A DNA stretch of 64,000 bases from Xaviernesmea rhizosphaerae (GCF_001938945.1 NZ_MKIO01000041.1:143556-207555), one strand, 5' to 3'. Counted from the stretch's first letter, positions 1 to 10,233 are shown. Notes: generated by a model from the letters alone, not told the origin. Made by a program: numbers and translations.

Positions 1-506
1 TGTTCCTGTTCGGCACCATGCTGCCGTTTCAGGTGATGCTGGCGCCGATCTTCCGCCAGGTGAATGCCTTCGGCCTGATCAACACCTATCCCGGCATCAT
101 CCTGCCCTATCTCGCCTTCGGCATTCCCTATCAGGTCTTCATTCTCTACTGCTTCTTCTCGGCCGTGCCGAAGGAGCTGTCGGAGGCCGCGCGCATCGAT
201 GGCGCCTCGCATTTCACCATCTTCCGGCGGATCTTCCTGCCCATTTCGCTGCCGGTTCTCTCCGCGCTGCTGATCCTCGATTTCGTCGCCACCTGGAACG
301 AATTCGCCATGGCGCTGGTGATCCTGCAGGACCCGAAGATGTGGACGCTGCCGCTCGGACTGATGAGCTTCCAGAGCCAGTTTTCCAGCGATTATGGCGA
401 GCTTAACGCCGCGACCATCATGACCGTGCTGCCGGCCGCCATCGTCTATCTCATGTTCCAACGTTATTTCGTCGCCGGTTTGACCTCCGGGGCGGTCAAG
501 GAATGA
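1..506 (+). CDS. Carbohydrate ABC transporter permease (MalG/UgpE type), 5' end missing
   Basis: The reading frame is already open at the window edge, so this is the C-terminal part (about 168 residues) of an inner-membrane permease. It carries several hydrophobic segments and the binding-protein-dependent permease EAA loop (EAARIDGASHFTIFRRIFLP), which docks the ATPase. The family imports sugars or polyols with a periplasmic binding protein and a UgpC/MalK-type ATPase. The stop codon overlaps the next gene's first ATG. The ATPase two genes downstream (2027-3088) is the likely energy source. The substrate is not readable from this piece, but the adjacent glycosidase points to an oligosaccharide. 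Confidence 0.9.
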   Translation, partial: FLFGTMLPFQVMLAPIFRQVNAFGLINTYPGIILPYLAFGIPYQVFILYCFFSAVPKELSEAARIDGASHFTIFRRIFLPISLPVLSALLILDFVATWNEFAMALVILQDPKMWTLPLGLMSFQSQFSSDYGELNAATIMTVLPAAIVYLMFQRYFVAGLTSGAVKE

Positions 507-508
507 CC

Positions 509-2017
509 ATGACGCATCTCTACGACATTTTCGAACTCCGCCTGACGGCCGAGGTCCCCGGCAATCCCTATCTCGATGTCCGCCTGCATGCGCAGTTCCG
601 CCAGGGCAACCGCAGCGTCCGCGTCACGGGCTTTCACGATGGCGGCGACAGCTTCGTCCTGCGCTTCATGCCGGACACTGCTGGCGAATGGAGCTACACG
701 ACGACCTCCAACATCGAAGCTCTGGACGGCAGGACGGGCGAGCTCACGGTGACGGCGGCGCGCCCGGGGGTCCACGGGCCCGTCCATGTGCGCAACCGCT
801 TTCACTTCGCCCATGCCGACGGCACGCCCTATCATCCCTTCGGCACCACCTGCTACGCCTGGACGCATCAGCCGATCGCCCAGCAGGAACAGACGCTGGA
901 GACGCTGGCAAAGACCGGCTTCAACAAGATCCGCATGGCGGTGTTTCCCAAGGACTATCCCTTCAACACCAACGAGCCGCTGCAGCCGATCTTCCTACCG
1001 GATAGCCAAGGCACGATCGATTTCGACCGGCCGAACCCGGAGGCCTTCCGCCATTTGGAGCGGCAGATCGGCCGGCTCGCCGAGCTCGGCATCGAGGCGG
1101 ATATCATCCTGTTCCACCCCTATGACCGCTGGGGCTATGCCACGATGAGCGAGGCGCAGAACCTGCGCTATGTCGAATATGTCGCGGCCCGCCTGTCTGC
1201 CCATCGCAATGTCTGGTGGGCGCTGGCCAATGAATATGACTTCCTGCTCGACACCATTCCGGTCGAGACCTGGGACCGCTTCTGCCATATTCTGGAGGAA
1301 AACGATCCGGCCCAGCATCTGCGCTCGATCCACAATGGCGATCAGAACATGAATTTCGATCACCGCAAGCCGTGGATCACCCATGTCTGCATCCAGAACT
1401 GGGACGTAAAGCGCACGCCGGAATGGCGCGCGGCCTATGGCAAGCCCGTCGTCAACGACGAGCCGGAATATGAAGGCAACATCATCTACAACTGGGGCAA
1501 CATAACCGCGCAGGAGCTGGTGCACCGCTTCTGGACCACGGTGATGCGCGGCGGCTATGCCGGCCATGGCGAGACCTATGCCGATCCGCAAGACCTGATC
1601 TGGTGGGCCAAGGGCGGCGTTCTCCATGGGGAAAGCTGGAAGCGGATCGGCTTCCTGCGGTCTCTGCTGACGGCAGACAATCTCCACGGGCTGGAGCCCA
1701 TGGGCATGAACGACGAATGGCCCTGGAGCCGGATTTCCGGCGCGCGCGATCTCGGCGGCCGGGTCTCCTTCATCTATTTCGGCGAACACCAGCCGGACCA
1801 GTGGACGACCGGCCTGCCGACCGAGGATGGCGCCTATGCGATCGACCTGATCGACACATGGGCCATGACGATCGAGCCGGCCCGGCGGATCGAGGCCTTC
1901 GTTCCGCATCCCCAGCGCCATGGCAGCATCACCCGCGGCGGCAAGGCGGATGCCGCCTTCGGCATCGCGCTGCCCGGCCGCCCCTATCTCGCCCTTCGCA
2001 TCCGCAAGCTGGATTGA
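509..2017 (+). CDS. DUF5060/DUF4038/DUF5605-type glycoside hydrolase-like protein
   Basis: This 502-residue protein has no signal peptide, so it is probably cytoplasmic. The first 95 residues look like the beta-sandwich DUF5060 domain. They are followed by a TIM-barrel-like region of the DUF4038 type (GTTCYAWTHQ, then WWALANEYDF with a candidate acid/base Glu, and VVNDEPEYEG with a second Glu) and a short C-terminal beta domain (DUF5605-like). Families with this layout hydrolyse plant or microbial glycans. It lies between an ABC permease and an ABC ATPase, so it probably processes the imported oligosaccharide. An in-frame ATG at 503 overlaps the permease stop. ATG 509 is preferred because AAGGA (498-502) lies 6 nt before it and abuts the other. 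Confidence 0.75.
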   Translation: MTHLYDIFELRLTAEVPGNPYLDVRLHAQFRQGNRSVRVTGFHDGGDSFVLRFMPDTAGEWSYTTTSNIEALDGRTGELTVTAARPGVHGPVHVRNRFHFAHADGTPYHPFGTTCYAWTHQPIAQQEQTLETLAKTGFNKIRMAVFPKDYPFNTNEPLQPIFLPDSQGTIDFDRPNPEAFRHLERQIGRLAELGIEADIILFHPYDRWGYATMSEAQNLRYVEYVAARLSAHRNVWWALANEYDFLLDTIPVETWDRFCHILEENDPAQHLRSIHNGDQNMNFDHRKPWITHVCIQNWDVKRTPEWRAAYGKPVVNDEPEYEGNIIYNWGNITAQELVHRFWTTVMRGGYAGHGETYADPQDLIWWAKGGVLHGESWKRIGFLRSLLTADNLHGLEPMGMNDEWPWSRISGARDLGGRVSFIYFGEHQPDQWTTGLPTEDGAYAIDLIDTWAMTIEPARRIEAFVPHPQRHGSITRGGKADAAFGIALPGRPYLALRIRKLD

Positions 2018-2026
2018 GGTCTTCCC

Positions 2027-3088
<1,062 letters not shown>

Positions 3089-3371
3089 ATCGCCTGGATC
3101 AGGCCGCACCTTTACCGCAGCAAGCTGTTCCTAAACCTCCAGACGGTTTCCGTCCGCGTGACCCGCAGGATTCCGGCCCACCTGCTGATCTGCCTTCATA
3201 GGTCAGACCAGGCCTTGGGTTGAGGAAAGTTGCGACCAGATTTTATGCCTCCGAAGAAGGCTTCGCCCTGCCGTCACGCGCGACGGCCGGGACGCAGGTC
3301 GACAGCCGATGTCTTAAGGGTTCACGTCAGAGACCATGGCGCCGCCGAGAGGCACCTCGGCCGGAATGGTG

Positions 3372-4277
3372 TCACCCATCCAGCCAGAGCGGGTTCGTCC
3401 AGGCATTGCGTCCACGACTGTCGCGCAGCACCAGGCGGCACCACTTGCCCTCGAACTGGTCGAGCGGCAGATCGATGGCCGACATCGAAGGCCCGAGTTT
3501 CCGGGCCGCAAGAGAGGCGGGACCGACGAGCACGGCGGCAAAGATGTCCGAGCTCTCGATATGCAGCATGTTGCCGCGTCGTTCGATATGATCGATCACC
3601 GGGCCCTGGCTCGCATAATAGTGACCGGCTTTCAGGGCGGCCAGCACGCTGTCGGGCGTGTTTTCCTCCGCCTTGACCATGACCCAGCCGCCACAGCCTT
3701 CGTCGAACCAGTCGAACCAGAAATGGCTGTCGTCCGAAGCGACGATGCCGATCCGGTTCCCCCGCGCCAGCAGCTGGTCGATCAGTTCGGAGCCGCCGCC
3801 CCGGGCGCTGTCGACGGCGCAGCCGTGATTATAGACCTCGACGGCATGCGCGCCAGCAATCGTCTCGGCATCTTCCACCGTCAGGCCATACCATTCGGGG
3901 TGCGGGATCTGGACGAAGGCACCGGCCCGAACAGCGCGGGCTGCCAGCTCGGCGCCGGTCTCGTCGGCGGCCGGCGGGGCGAAATCGAACGGCAGGCCGA
4001 GCGCGACAATGTGCCAGAGCTCGCCATTGGCCAAAGCCGGAGCGTGCAATTCCGCGCCGATCAGGGTGGTGAACCCGCCGTTCCGCAAGGGCGTCGTGTC
4101 GACAATCGGATAGCCGTATTTCTCCCGAAAATGATCGGTGATGGCGATGAAGTCATAGCCCGCGGACTGGTAGTAGGCCGCCACCTGCTCCGGTGTCTTC
4201 AGCCCGTCCGAACGGGTCGAATGGCCGTGAATATTGCCTTTGTAGAACTGTCCGCTGGCGGAAAAAGCGTCCAACAT
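3372..4277 (-). CDS. CehA/McbA-type PHP-fold metallohydrolase
   Basis: This 301-residue protein has PHP-domain metal motifs: NIHGHSTRSDG with His17 and His19, and AITDH with Asp48 and His49. Further conserved His and Asp residues occur downstream (PHPEWYGLT, VYNHG, ASDDSHF). CehA/McbA-family enzymes are metal-dependent phosphoesterases or carbamate/ester hydrolases. There is no signal peptide. It is the last gene of the minus-strand operon, 105 nt after the ABC binding protein, with an 8-bp stem-loop in the gap. With a Ugp-like importer upstream, a cytoplasmic phosphodiesterase acting on an imported phosphorylated or esterified compound is plausible, but the substrate is inference only. Confidence 0.75.
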   Translation of the reverse strand: MLDAFSASGQFYKGNIHGHSTRSDGLKTPEQVAAYYQSAGYDFIAITDHFREKYGYPIVDTTPLRNGGFTTLIGAELHAPALANGELWHIVALGLPFDFAPPAADETGAELAARAVRAGAFVQIPHPEWYGLTVEDAETIAGAHAVEVYNHGCAVDSARGGGSELIDQLLARGNRIGIVASDDSHFWFDWFDEGCGGWVMVKAEENTPDSVLAALKAGHYYASQGPVIDHIERRGNMLHIESSDIFAAVLVGPASLAARKLGPSMSAIDLPLDQFEGKWCRLVLRDSRGRNAWTNPLWLDG

Positions 4278-4322
4278 GTCACTTTGCTTTCTGAGATCTT
4301 GAAGTCTGTCATGCGCGAAACG

Positions 4323-4343
4323 CCGGCGCCGGGAAGGCGCCGG
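4323..4343 (-). terminator. Intercistronic stem-loop after binding-protein gene
   Basis: An exact 8-bp GC-rich inverted repeat (CCGGCGCC, 5-nt loop, GGCGCCGG) lies about 40 nt after the binding-protein stop and before the metallohydrolase gene. There is no T-run. It is more likely a partial terminator or mRNA 3'-end stabiliser that raises binding-protein expression than a full terminator. Confidence 0.45.
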
Positions 4344-4382
4344 GGCTTGTGTCGCATGCTGAAAAGCAGGACCGGAGGCCGG

Positions 4383-5669
4383 TTATTTGTTGGCGGCCAG
4401 CACCTTGGCGACGTGGTCGCGAATTTCAGGCAAAGCAGCCTCGGGGGTCATCTGGTTGCGCTGGAGCTTGTCGAGCGTCAGGGCAACGCCTTTCCAGATG
4501 TCGTCGGCCGTGTTGTTCGGGTAGGAGTACCACGGAGCCGCCCAGTCCATCTCGGAGAAGACCGTCTGGAAGTTGGGGTTCTTGGCGTAGAAGTCCTTCA
4601 GGATGTCTTCAGACTTCTTGTTGGTGGGCATGTAGCCGGTGGCCTGGCTGACTTCGGCCTGAGCCTTAGGGCCGGTGAGATATTTGATGAACTCCCAGGC
4701 GGCCGCCTGCTTTTCCTTGTCCTTCGTCAGGATGACCAGGGCGTTGCCGCCTGCCGGAAGGCCGCCGTCCTTCGGGTTCAGCATCGGGAATTTCATCGTC
4801 CGCAGCGTGAAACGATCGCCGACCGACTTGGTGTAGTTGGTGAGGCTGGAGGGCGAACCGACGATCATGCCAACCTTGCCGGCGAAAAACGCCTGCGTGG
4901 TCGGCTCAGGCGTGGTGTTGACCGTCATGTTGGTCTTGACGGCCATGTCCTGGGTGGCCTTCAAGGCTGCGAGACCCTGGGCATTGTCGTAGGCGATGCC
5001 GGTATTGTCCTTGTTGAGAATGCCGGCGCCGGTGGAGAGCACCATCATCTGCCAATACCAGTCGTCGCTGAGGCCGCCGACGGAGAAGCTGAGACCGCTG
5101 GCGCCGGTGTTGAGCGCATTGATCTTCTGCGCAAGGGCAATGACGCCATCCCAGGTGGTCGGGAAATTGTTGATGTCGCCACCCGCCTTGGTCACCAGAT
5201 CCTGGTTGACATAGAGCATCGGCAGGGAGGCGGTAAACGGCATCGCATACTGCTTGCCGTCGACCTGGCCGAGCTGCAGCAGCTTGGCAGAATAATTGGC
5301 GTCGACCCACTCTTTGCCTTCCGACGTCAGCAGGCCCTGGAGTTCGACATCGCGCCCGTTCTGCTTGAGCGTCTCGATCAGCGGCGCGATGGTGGAATAG
5401 GACGGCAGATAGACGTCCGGCAGGTTGTCGGTCATGATGCCGCGGATCACGGTCTGGTTGGCGGCGGAATAGCTTTCGGCCGGGACCTGAAGCTTGATTT
5501 TGATATTGGGATGGTCTTTCATGAAGTCGGCAACGATCGGCTTCAGAAATTCTGCCGTACTCGCATAGGAGTGGTAGAAGTTCAAAGTGACATCGCTTGC
5601 CTGTGCGATGCCGGGTGCGGCCATGCAGCAGGCGAGCGCCGCCGCAGTCAAGGTTCTGGTCAAGCTCAT
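4383..5669 (-). CDS. ABC transporter extracellular solute-binding protein (family 1, UgpB-like)
   Basis: This 428-residue periplasmic protein has a clear N-terminal signal peptide: basic start, hydrophobic alanine/leucine core, probable cleavage near AQA-SD at residue 24. The mature part shows family 1 binding-protein features (LNFYHSY start, FAGKVGMIVGSPS, and a C-terminal WEFIKYLTGP segment). It delivers substrate to the permeases encoded just upstream in the operon. A GGAG ribosome site precedes the ATG. Stem-loops lie on both sides of the gene (5722-5759 and 4323-4343), a pattern often seen where the binding protein must be made in excess. The substrate is probably a sugar, polyol or glycerophosphodiester-like compound and cannot be fixed from sequence. 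Confidence 0.9.
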   Translation of the reverse strand: MSLTRTLTAAALACCMAAPGIAQASDVTLNFYHSYASTAEFLKPIVADFMKDHPNIKIKLQVPAESYSAANQTVIRGIMTDNLPDVYLPSYSTIAPLIETLKQNGRDVELQGLLTSEGKEWVDANYSAKLLQLGQVDGKQYAMPFTASLPMLYVNQDLVTKAGGDINNFPTTWDGVIALAQKINALNTGASGLSFSVGGLSDDWYWQMMVLSTGAGILNKDNTGIAYDNAQGLAALKATQDMAVKTNMTVNTTPEPTTQAFFAGKVGMIVGSPSSLTNYTKSVGDRFTLRTMKFPMLNPKDGGLPAGGNALVILTKDKEKQAAAWEFIKYLTGPKAQAEVSQATGYMPTNKKSEDILKDFYAKNPNFQTVFSEMDWAAPWYSYPNNTADDIWKGVALTLDKLQRNQMTPEAALPEIRDHVAKVLAANK

Positions 5670-5721
5670 GGATCATCTCCTAAGGATGTGGAATGGGTGG
5701 TACTGCGGTTGGGTCTTGCCC

Positions 5722-5759
5722 ATTTGAGCCCGTTCAGTTGCCGCTGGATGGGCTCAAAT
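5722..5759 (-). terminator. Intercistronic stem-loop between permease and binding protein
   Basis: A perfect 10-bp inverted repeat (ATTTGAGCCC and GGGCTCAAAT, 18-nt spacer) starts within the permease stop codon and ends about 50 nt before the binding-protein ATG. No T-run follows on the minus strand. It probably acts in RNA processing or stability. Confidence 0.45.
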
Positions 5760-6595
5760 CACTTGACGCCGCTCATGGTCACTCCCTGAACGAACTTCTT
5801 TTGAGCGGCGATAAACACGAGGATGAGAGGTGCTGTGACGACGGTGGCGCAGGCCATCAACGGTCCGAAACTGTCCCCACCCTCCTGGCTGCGGAAAAAC
5901 AGGATCCCGAGCGTGGGGGGCGCCAGATCGATGGAATGGATGACGATCATCGGCCAGTAGAGATCGTTCCAGTGGAAGGTCACCGAAAAGATCGAGAAAG
6001 CCGCGATCGCGGGCAGCATGGACGGCACGACGATGCGCGTGACGATCTCAATCTCCGTCATGCCGTCGAGGCGGGCGGCCAGCAGGATCTCCTCCGGAAA
6101 TGACCGGATGAACTGGCGAAAGAGAAAGATCGCGAAGGCCGAAGTGAGGTGCGGCACCATCATGGCGAGGTAGGTGTCCAGCAGTTGCAGCTTGGCAAGG
6201 CCGAGATAGAGCGGCAGCGCCGGCGCCTGCGCTGGGATGGTGATCGCCAACAGGACCAGCGCCAGCAGGACCCGCTTGCCCCGGAACTCCAGCTTGGCCA
6301 GCGCATAGGCGCAGGTCACCGTGGTCGCGACCTGAAAGAGCAGGATGCCCCCCGTCATCAGAGCACCGTTCAGCATGAAACGCAGGACCGGCGTCTGAAA
6401 CAGCGCTTGTCCATAATTGGCAAGGATCGACTCCAAGGTCGACGGCGCATTCTTCATGGCGCCGAAGACTTCGCCGCTGCTTTGCACCGAGGCCCTCCAC
6501 ATCCACAGGAACGGATAGACCATGATGAAGGCCCCCGACAGCAGGATCGCATGGGCGCCGATCGACGTCACAAGGGGGCGAAGGCCGCGGCGCAT
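5759..6595 (-). CDS. ABC transporter permease (MalG/UgpE type)
   Basis: This 278-residue inner-membrane permease starts with an N-terminal membrane segment (SIGAHAILLSGAFIMVYPFL), has further hydrophobic helices, and carries the EAA-type coupling loop (LLAARLDGMTEIEIVTRIVVP). The frame is open well upstream, but those codons overlap the preceding permease and encode non-hydrophobic, Arg/Pro-rich sequence. The ATG at 6595 overlaps the upstream stop (ATGA) and has a GGGAGAG-like ribosome site, so it is the true start. It pairs with the next permease (6595-7512). Confidence 0.9.
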   Translation of the reverse strand: MRRGLRPLVTSIGAHAILLSGAFIMVYPFLWMWRASVQSSGEVFGAMKNAPSTLESILANYGQALFQTPVLRFMLNGALMTGGILLFQVATTVTCAYALAKLEFRGKRVLLALVLLAITIPAQAPALPLYLGLAKLQLLDTYLAMMVPHLTSAFAIFLFRQFIRSFPEEILLAARLDGMTEIEIVTRIVVPSMLPAIAAFSIFSVTFHWNDLYWPMIVIHSIDLAPPTLGILFFRSQEGGDSFGPLMACATVVTAPLILVFIAAQKKFVQGVTMSGVK

Positions 6596-7512
6596 CAGCT
6601 CTCTCCCTTTCTGTCGGAAAGGGCAACCTGGAGGATTGAAAATCCGCCGATCAGGATGAGGTAGAGAACCGTCAGGGCGCTGCCATAGCCGATTTTCAGG
6701 CTGCCGAAGGATTGCGTGTTGATCTCGTAAAGCAGCATGTTGGTCGCGCCGCGCGGGCCGCCATTTGTCAGGACCGCCACCGTATCGAAAACCTGAAAGG
6801 CCTGAATGCAATTCAGCACGATCACCAGGACGGTCGTCGGCGCCAGCAGCGGCCAGGTCACATAGCGCAGCCGGTCGAAGAAATTGTCCATGCCATCGAG
6901 CGAGGCGGCGTCCTGCACCTCCGCCGGGATCGTCGTCAGGCCGGCCAGGAACAGCACGACATTATAACCGACCAGCCGCCATATGCCGATGATCGCAAGC
7001 CCGCTCAGGGCAAGGCTGTCATCGGAGAAAAAGTCGAGACGCGGCAGGCCCATCGACGCCATCAGATCGGCGAGCGGTCCAATCCTGCCGTTGAGAACAT
7101 AGCTCCACACGATGGACATGGCCGTCAGCGTGCTGGCGACCGGCAGGAAATAGACGATTTCGTAGAAGCGCCGCGATGTCGTGCGCCCATGGATGAGCAC
7201 CGCCACGAAGAGCGCCAGGAAAACCGAGAGGGGAACGACGATGGCGGTATAGACCGCGCTGTTTCTCAAGGCCTGCCAGACATAGGGCGAGGAGAACATG
7301 GTGACGTAATTGCCAAGGCCGATCCACTGAAATGTCGTTCTGCCCAGGCGGTAATCCGTCAGGCTGGCAACCAGCACGAACAGGACGGGCGCAATCACCG
7401 TCAGGCCAAGCAGCAGGACCGCCGGGCCGCAAAACCGATACGCCAACGCCTCATGGCGGCGCCTTATGACCTCCCGTGAGGAAAGGCTGGCGGCATTAGA
7501 CGCTGAGGACAT
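6595..7512 (-). CDS. ABC transporter permease (MalF/UgpA type)
   Basis: This 305-residue inner-membrane permease has about six hydrophobic helices, beginning with CGPAVLLLGLTVIAPVLFVL. Its EAA-type loop reads QDAASLDGMDNFFDRLRYVT followed by WPLLAP. The frame extends further upstream, but that part overlaps the ATPase gene and is not membrane-like. The ATG at 7512 overlaps the ATPase stop by 17 nt and is the best start, although its ribosome site is weak. Its partner is the permease at 5759-6595, coupled through an ATGA overlap. Confidence 0.9.
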   Translation of the reverse strand: MSSASNAASLSSREVIRRRHEALAYRFCGPAVLLLGLTVIAPVLFVLVASLTDYRLGRTTFQWIGLGNYVTMFSSPYVWQALRNSAVYTAIVVPLSVFLALFVAVLIHGRTTSRRFYEIVYFLPVASTLTAMSIVWSYVLNGRIGPLADLMASMGLPRLDFFSDDSLALSGLAIIGIWRLVGYNVVLFLAGLTTIPAEVQDAASLDGMDNFFDRLRYVTWPLLAPTTVLVIVLNCIQAFQVFDTVAVLTNGGPRGATNMLLYEINTQSFGSLKIGYGSALTVLYLILIGGFSILQVALSDRKGES

Positions 7513-8695
7513 GACGCAGCCCGTTCGTTTCGTACCGGTTGACCAGAACCGCGGGCATTCTCTCGCCCGCAAGCGTAAAGACATGCGCTCCGTGCGCGCG
7601 CAGGCGCAGCGACACGGTGTCGCCGAGATGTCCGCCGGCGCGCAACTGCGCGAACTGCTCCACGGGCACCTGAAAGCGGATCCACTCGGTGCCGATATCC
7701 CGGCCGCTGCACCGCACGAAGACCTCGGACCCTGAATATTCCACATGCGCGACAGGCAGTTGCAGACATACGGCATCGGAAGACTGCGGGACCGGTTCCA
7801 GCGCCTCGGCACGAATGGCCAGCATATATGCGCCATCGGGAGCCCCCGCCGCGCGCAAGCCCAGAGCGAACGGGCCGGCAAACAGATCCTCATTTCGGAT
7901 CGCGACGGGTATTTCATTGATGGCAACCGACCCTACGAACCGGGCCACGGACACATGGTTGGGTACCCGATAGATTTCATCGGGCGTGCCGCATTGCACC
8001 ACCTGCCCGCCCTGCATCAGCGCAATCCGGTCCGACAGGGCCATTGCTTCCTTCTGGTCATGCGTGACGAAGACGAAGGTGATGCCGGTGCGGCGCTGCA
8101 GATCTGCGAGTTCCTCGCGCAGCTGATTGCGCAGCTTGGCATCGAGATTGGACAGCGGCTCATCCATCAGAAACACGGAGGGCTCGCGCACCAGGGCCCT
8201 GCCGACCGCCACACGCTGCCGCTGGCCACCGGACAGCTGGGCGGGCTTACGATCCAGCAGACTTGCCAGTCCCAGCTGCTCGCAGACCCGCTCCACATCG
8301 ACGGCAATCTCCTTGCGGATCTGCCTGATCTTTCCTGACACCAGAGCGGCACCGGGAAGGCGTTGAGCAAACGAAAGGCGCTGCATTTCGAGCGGAACGG
8401 ACATGTTGCGTCTCGCCGTCATGTGCGGGTAAAGCGCGTAGGACTGGAAGACCATCGCAATTTCTCGCTCCTTGGGAGCAAGACGGGTTACGTCGCGCCC
8501 ACCGATCTCGATCGATCCGGATGTGGGAACGTCAAATCCGGCGATCAGGCGCAGCAGGGTCGACTTACCGCATCCCGACGGCCCGAGCAGCGTCAGGAAT
8601 TCACCCTTGCGGACATGCAGATCGATGCTCTTCAGCACGTTCGTGGCGCCGAAATCTTTCCGGATGCCGGTGATTTTTATGTCCTTGCCATGCAT
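7496..8695 (-). CDS. ABC transporter ATP-binding protein (UgpC/MalK family)
   Basis: This 399-residue ATPase has Walker A GPSGCGKST (residues 38-46), signature LSGGQ (154-158), Walker B VFLMDEP and a C-terminal TOBE region. Compared with the ATPase at 2027-3088 it has about 20 extra residues between the Q-loop and the signature (around 107-127, rich in Leu, Gln and Lys) and a longer C-terminus. It is the first gene of the minus-strand operon, facing away from the TetR gene. The operon order (ATPase, permease, permease, binding protein, metallohydrolase) indicates one transporter plus a downstream hydrolase. Confidence 0.92.
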   Translation of the reverse strand: MHGKDIKITGIRKDFGATNVLKSIDLHVRKGEFLTLLGPSGCGKSTLLRLIAGFDVPTSGSIEIGGRDVTRLAPKEREIAMVFQSYALYPHMTARRNMSVPLEMQRLSFAQRLPGAALVSGKIRQIRKEIAVDVERVCEQLGLASLLDRKPAQLSGGQRQRVAVGRALVREPSVFLMDEPLSNLDAKLRNQLREELADLQRRTGITFVFVTHDQKEAMALSDRIALMQGGQVVQCGTPDEIYRVPNHVSVARFVGSVAINEIPVAIRNEDLFAGPFALGLRAAGAPDGAYMLAIRAEALEPVPQSSDAVCLQLPVAHVEYSGSEVFVRCSGRDIGTEWIRFQVPVEQFAQLRAGGHLGDTVSLRLRAHGAHVFTLAGERMPAVLVNRYETNGLRHVLSV

Positions 8696-9011
8696 GGCTC
8701 ACGTCACTCCAGAACGTCCCCGCAAGACCGGCAGGGTCCGTTGACCCGCAGCAAGCGATGGCCTGCCTATAGACCCCCCGCTTGACAGCTTGATGACGGC
8801 TCCAATTTTTGATGAAAAAATAAATCATTGATTACAATGTTTTACATGGTATAAGTAACTGATTGGTCACATGACTGGGTTGGAGAGCGGCGATAAATGA
8901 TTGATGTGAAACGGGAAGCGGCCGCATTGCCGCAACAGGACGAGCCAGACGGATTGCGCTTGGCAATCGCTGCTCCCGCCGCGTTCGGGTGAAGGCAAGG
9001 GAGCTTCCGTC
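8696..9011. promoter_or_regulatory. Divergent promoter region between ABC operon and TetR gene
   Basis: This gene-free stretch has an AT-rich core at about 8805-8870 that stands out from the GC-rich surroundings. A possible sigma70 promoter for the plus strand is TTGATT (8828-8833), 16 nt, TATAAG (8850-8855). Short inverted repeats overlap it: AATCA-T-TGATT (8823-8833), ATGT-TTT-ACAT (8837-8847) and GTCA-CA-TGAC (8866-8875). Any of these could be the site of the TetR protein encoded next door. The true operator cannot be chosen by eye. Confidence 0.4.
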
Positions 9012-9689
9012 ATGGCGCCAGATTCCAAACCTGCCACCGGCGTGGACAGTGCAGATCCACGCAGCGCCCGTCACCCGCGTCGGCCGGACCTGTCCCGATC
9101 ACGCATCCTGGACGCGGCCGTCGCGGAGTTTTCGCAGAAGGGTTTCGCCGGCGCCCGGGTCGATGAAATCGCCGCCCAGGCGCAGATCGGCAAGCGGATG
9201 CTCTACCAATATTTCGGCAACAAGGGGCAGCTGTTCCAGGCGGTGATCGAGAAGGTCTACACCGACATCTGGGAGGCGGAGGCCAGCCTGGATCTGCAAA
9301 ACCTGCCGCCGCGCGACGCACTCGTCGCCCTCGTGACATTCGTCTGGCGCTACTACATCGCGCATCCCGAATTCACCAAGCTTCTGAACGAGGAAAACAT
9401 GCTCGGCGCGCGGCATTTCCGCTCGTCGAAAGTGCTGCGGGAAGGTTCGGTGAAATCGCAGTTCCTGACCGAGCAAGTCCTTGCCCGCGGTGTGGCCGAT
9501 GGCACGTTTCGCCCGGACATCGACCCGGTCCAGCTCTGCCTGACGAAGAATGCGATCTGTTACTATTACCTCATGAACCACGCGACCAGTTCACATGTCT
9601 ACGGCCGCAAGCTGATGACCCGCGAAGCGCTCGAGGCGCGCCTGGCCTTCAATATTGAAACCATTCTCGCCATCGTTTTGGCCAAATAG
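9012..9689 (+). CDS. TetR/AcrR-family transcriptional regulator
   Basis: This 225-residue protein has an N-terminal TetR DNA-binding domain at about residues 29-78 (RSRILDAAVAEFSQKGF, then helix-turn-helix residues VDEIAAQAQIGKRMLYQYFG and NKGQLF). The C-terminal ligand-binding part is all-helical and not diagnostic. AAGGGAG lies 7-8 nt before the ATG. It is divergent from the Ugp-like ABC operon, so local control of that operon is the simplest guess. It may instead regulate the acetyltransferase and HAD genes that follow it on the same strand. Confidence 0.88.
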   Translation: MAPDSKPATGVDSADPRSARHPRRPDLSRSRILDAAVAEFSQKGFAGARVDEIAAQAQIGKRMLYQYFGNKGQLFQAVIEKVYTDIWEAEASLDLQNLPPRDALVALVTFVWRYYIAHPEFTKLLNEENMLGARHFRSSKVLREGSVKSQFLTEQVLARGVADGTFRPDIDPVQLCLTKNAICYYYLMNHATSSHVYGRKLMTREALEARLAFNIETILAIVLAK

Positions 9690-9708
9690 ATGCGCCAGGG
9701 ACTGCCCC

Positions 9709-10233
9709 ATGAACACCATTTCCATTCGCGCGGCCCGCGATGCCGATATTGCATTCATCATGGCAACGGAACGGTTGCCGGGCTACGCGGAACGCGTCGG
9801 CGCCCATGATGCGGCGGTGCATCGGCAGAAGATGGGCCTCCGCGACTATCGCTACGTGATCGGCGAGACCCCGCAGGGCGCATTCGGGTTTGCCGTCATC
9901 AAGCAGAATGACGACGGCAAGGGCATCGCCAATCTGAACCGCATTGCAGTCCGCCAGGCTGGCAATGGCATCGGCACCCGCTTCATCCTCGGCGTGACGG
10001 ATCTGGTGTTTGCGGATCCGCAGATCGAGCGCTTGTGGCTCGACGTTCTGCCCGACAACGCGATCGCCCGTCACGTCTACGCCAAGATCGGTTTTGTCGA
10101 GGAAGGCCTGATGCGCAGTGCCTTGCGCTTTCCGGATGGCCGCCGTGCCGACCTGCTGCTGATGTCTCTCCTGCGCCATGAATGGCTGAATGCGCGCGGC
10201 GCCGACCGCAAAGCCACGGCTCTTCCCGTTTAA
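9709..10233 (+). CDS. GNAT-family N-acetyltransferase
   Basis: This 174-residue protein has the GNAT fold signature. It starts ISIRAARDADIAFIMATE, has a beta4-like strand (NLNRIAVRQ) followed by the acetyl-CoA pyrophosphate loop region (QAGNGIGTRFI), and ends with the common NAIARHVYAKIGFVEEG segment (motif B). Such enzymes acetylate amines, amino acids or ribosomal proteins; the acceptor is not predictable. The ATG at 9709 is preferred over an upstream in-frame ATG that overlaps the TetR gene, because the acetyltransferase fold starts there. It is probably co-transcribed with the TetR gene. Confidence 0.85.
   Translation: MNTISIRAARDADIAFIMATERLPGYAERVGAHDAAVHRQKMGLRDYRYVIGETPQGAFGFAVIKQNDDGKGIANLNRIAVRQAGNGIGTRFILGVTDLVFADPQIERLWLDVLPDNAIARHVYAKIGFVEEGLMRSALRFPDGRRADLLLMSLLRHEWLNARGADRKATALPV

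Noticed and set aside
3336..5789. Plus-strand open frame of 817 codons
   Set aside because: It runs antisense across two well-supported genes (metallohydrolase and binding protein) and has no coherent domain.
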